Assembly: GCA_002337925.1 (NCBI GenBank)
Contig: DDHB01000061.1
Location: forward strand, 54,070-85,598
Length of the DNA: 31,529 nt
Direction of reading: 5' to 3'
Source: Sporomusaceae bacterium UBA1887
Lineage (GTDB): Bacteria; Bacillota; Negativicutes; Sporomusales; DSM-15969
In this document: one piece after another, positions 31,004-31,529 of the stretch
Position numbering within the stretch: the first letter of the stretch is position 1
Layout: every line of letters begins with the position of its first letter
Position numbers and translations under genes: made by a program
The notes under the pieces: generated by a model
Databases searched by the model: none
The model's input: only the letters and a program-made list of their open reading frames with translations
What the model was told of the DNA's origin: nothing

Positions 31004-31529
31004 ATGAAACAAGACTATGTACCGCAAATTCCGTATGGCACACGCGATTTTCTGCCCCGTGAGGCAGGTCGCAAACGGGTGGTTGAAGCAGGTTTGGCCC
31101 AGCTTTTTGGCAATTGGGGCTATGATGAGGTTGTAACTCCTACCTTCGAATATCTGGAAACACTGATGGTTGGCGCAACGAATGACGTAGAACAGCATAT
31201 GTTTAAGTTTTTGGATAAGAATAATCGTATATTGGCACTGAGGCCGGATATGACGACGCCTATTGCCCGGACAGCTGCAACTCGCATGCGCGAAGCAGGA
31301 GTGCCGCTGCGCTTGTTTTATTTGACGAATGTTTTCCGGTATGAACTGGCCCAGGCTGGCCGGCAATGCGAGTTTTACCAGGCCGGAGTGGAACTTCTGG
31401 GAGCACCGGGACCCGCTGCCGATGCAGAGATTATTGCACTGGCTGTTGCGTCTATGCAGGAAGCCGGTTTAACCAACTTTCAAGTCAGTCTCGGTCAGGT
31501 GGATTTTATTAATGGCATTATGGCGGAAA
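31004..31529 (+). CDS. hisZ: HisZ, ATP phosphoribosyltransferase regulatory subunit (5' part)
   Basis: The window ends inside this gene; 175 codons are visible. Text is HisS-like without the tRNA-binding part: QIPYGTRDFLPREAGRKRVVE at the start, GYDEVVTPTFEYLETL (~residues 40-55), LRPDMTTPIARTAATRM (~80-95, class II aaRS-like motif 2 region) and RLFYLTNVFRYE then EFYQAGVELLGA (~105-135). HisZ partners with short HisG as the first step of histidine synthesis. A true histidyl-tRNA synthetase is less likely given the YERPD/LRPDMT pattern and neighbours, but only the unseen 3' half would exclude it. A GGGGAG site precedes ATG 31004. Confidence 0.82.
   Translation, partial: MKQDYVPQIPYGTRDFLPREAGRKRVVEAGLAQLFGNWGYDEVVTPTFEYLETLMVGATNDVEQHMFKFLDKNNRILALRPDMTTPIARTAATRMREAGVPLRLFYLTNVFRYELAQAGRQCEFYQAGVELLGAPGPAADAEIIALAVASMQEAGLTNFQVSLGQVDFINGIMAE

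Noticed and set aside
1..31529. tRNA, rRNA, CRISPR array, transposase or integrase
   Set aside because: Looked for cloverleaf ends, regularly spaced repeats and DDE or recombinase text; none seen. The Com-like domain is the only phage-related trace.

Overview
The window reads as chromosomal DNA of an anaerobic, endospore-forming but diderm Firmicute of the Negativicutes, most likely a Sporomusa- or Pelosinus-like member of the Sporomusaceae. A TonB-dependent outer-membrane receptor (9851-11782) lies in the same stretch as ytrH/ytrI-type sporulation genes (14539-15335), a T-box leader and a SAM-I riboswitch. This family assignment is inference from gene content; there is no rRNA or marker gene here. 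I see no tRNA, rRNA, CRISPR array, transposase or integrase.

Layout. 1-190 is copy A of a structured repeat. 261-1565 (minus) is an ACS-type MFS transporter behind a T-box leader. 2090-12706 is an iron-regulated heme acquisition and anaerobic heme degradation island with two units. Unit 1 is a Fur-type promoter, short leader RNA, zinc-ribbon/binding-protein fusion, FecCD permease, ATPase, an ABC-2 exporter pair, flavodoxin and a HutW/ChuW-like radical SAM enzyme. Unit 2 is a second Fur-type promoter and leader, a paralogous binding protein, the TonB-dependent receptor and a ChaN-like protein. 12791-14536 is an MsbA-type ABC exporter. 14539-17001 holds ytrI and ytrH (minus), an ArsC/Spx-like protein, a GNAT acetyltransferase and ribU (minus). 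17101-22571 is a five-gene peptide/nickel-type ABC operon behind a terminator-bearing leader; its second permease gene has an in-frame TGA. 22589-26692 holds an MpsC/DUF2294-like protein, a Nif3-like protein, a second MFS transporter, a hypothetical gene (minus) and a CBO0543-type membrane protein. 26699-26887 is copy B of the repeat. 26933-30567 (minus) is a SAM-I riboswitch-controlled metN-metI-metQ-metQ methionine uptake operon. 30689 to the end is a YerC/TrpR-like regulator and the 5' part of hisZ.

How the genes work together. In the heme island the receptor would move heme across the outer membrane, the binding protein(s), permease and ATPase across the inner membrane, and the radical SAM enzyme with the flavodoxin would open the porphyrin without oxygen to release iron. 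The ABC-2 pair could export a tetrapyrrole product. Both units carry a Fur-like box inside the promoter spacer, so they should be induced together on iron starvation.

Most interesting signals. (1) The ~190-nt repeat at both ends keeps its hairpins through six compensatory base-pair changes between the two copies, which points to a structured RNA or DNA element. (2) Both Fur-type promoters make the same ~75-nt leader, with a conserved core and a terminator hairpin that itself covaries. (3) The first binding protein has a Mu Com-like zinc ribbon where its paralog has a membrane-targeting segment. (4) A nonsense codon splits a NikC-like permease. (5) A T-box controls an ACS-family MFS transporter.
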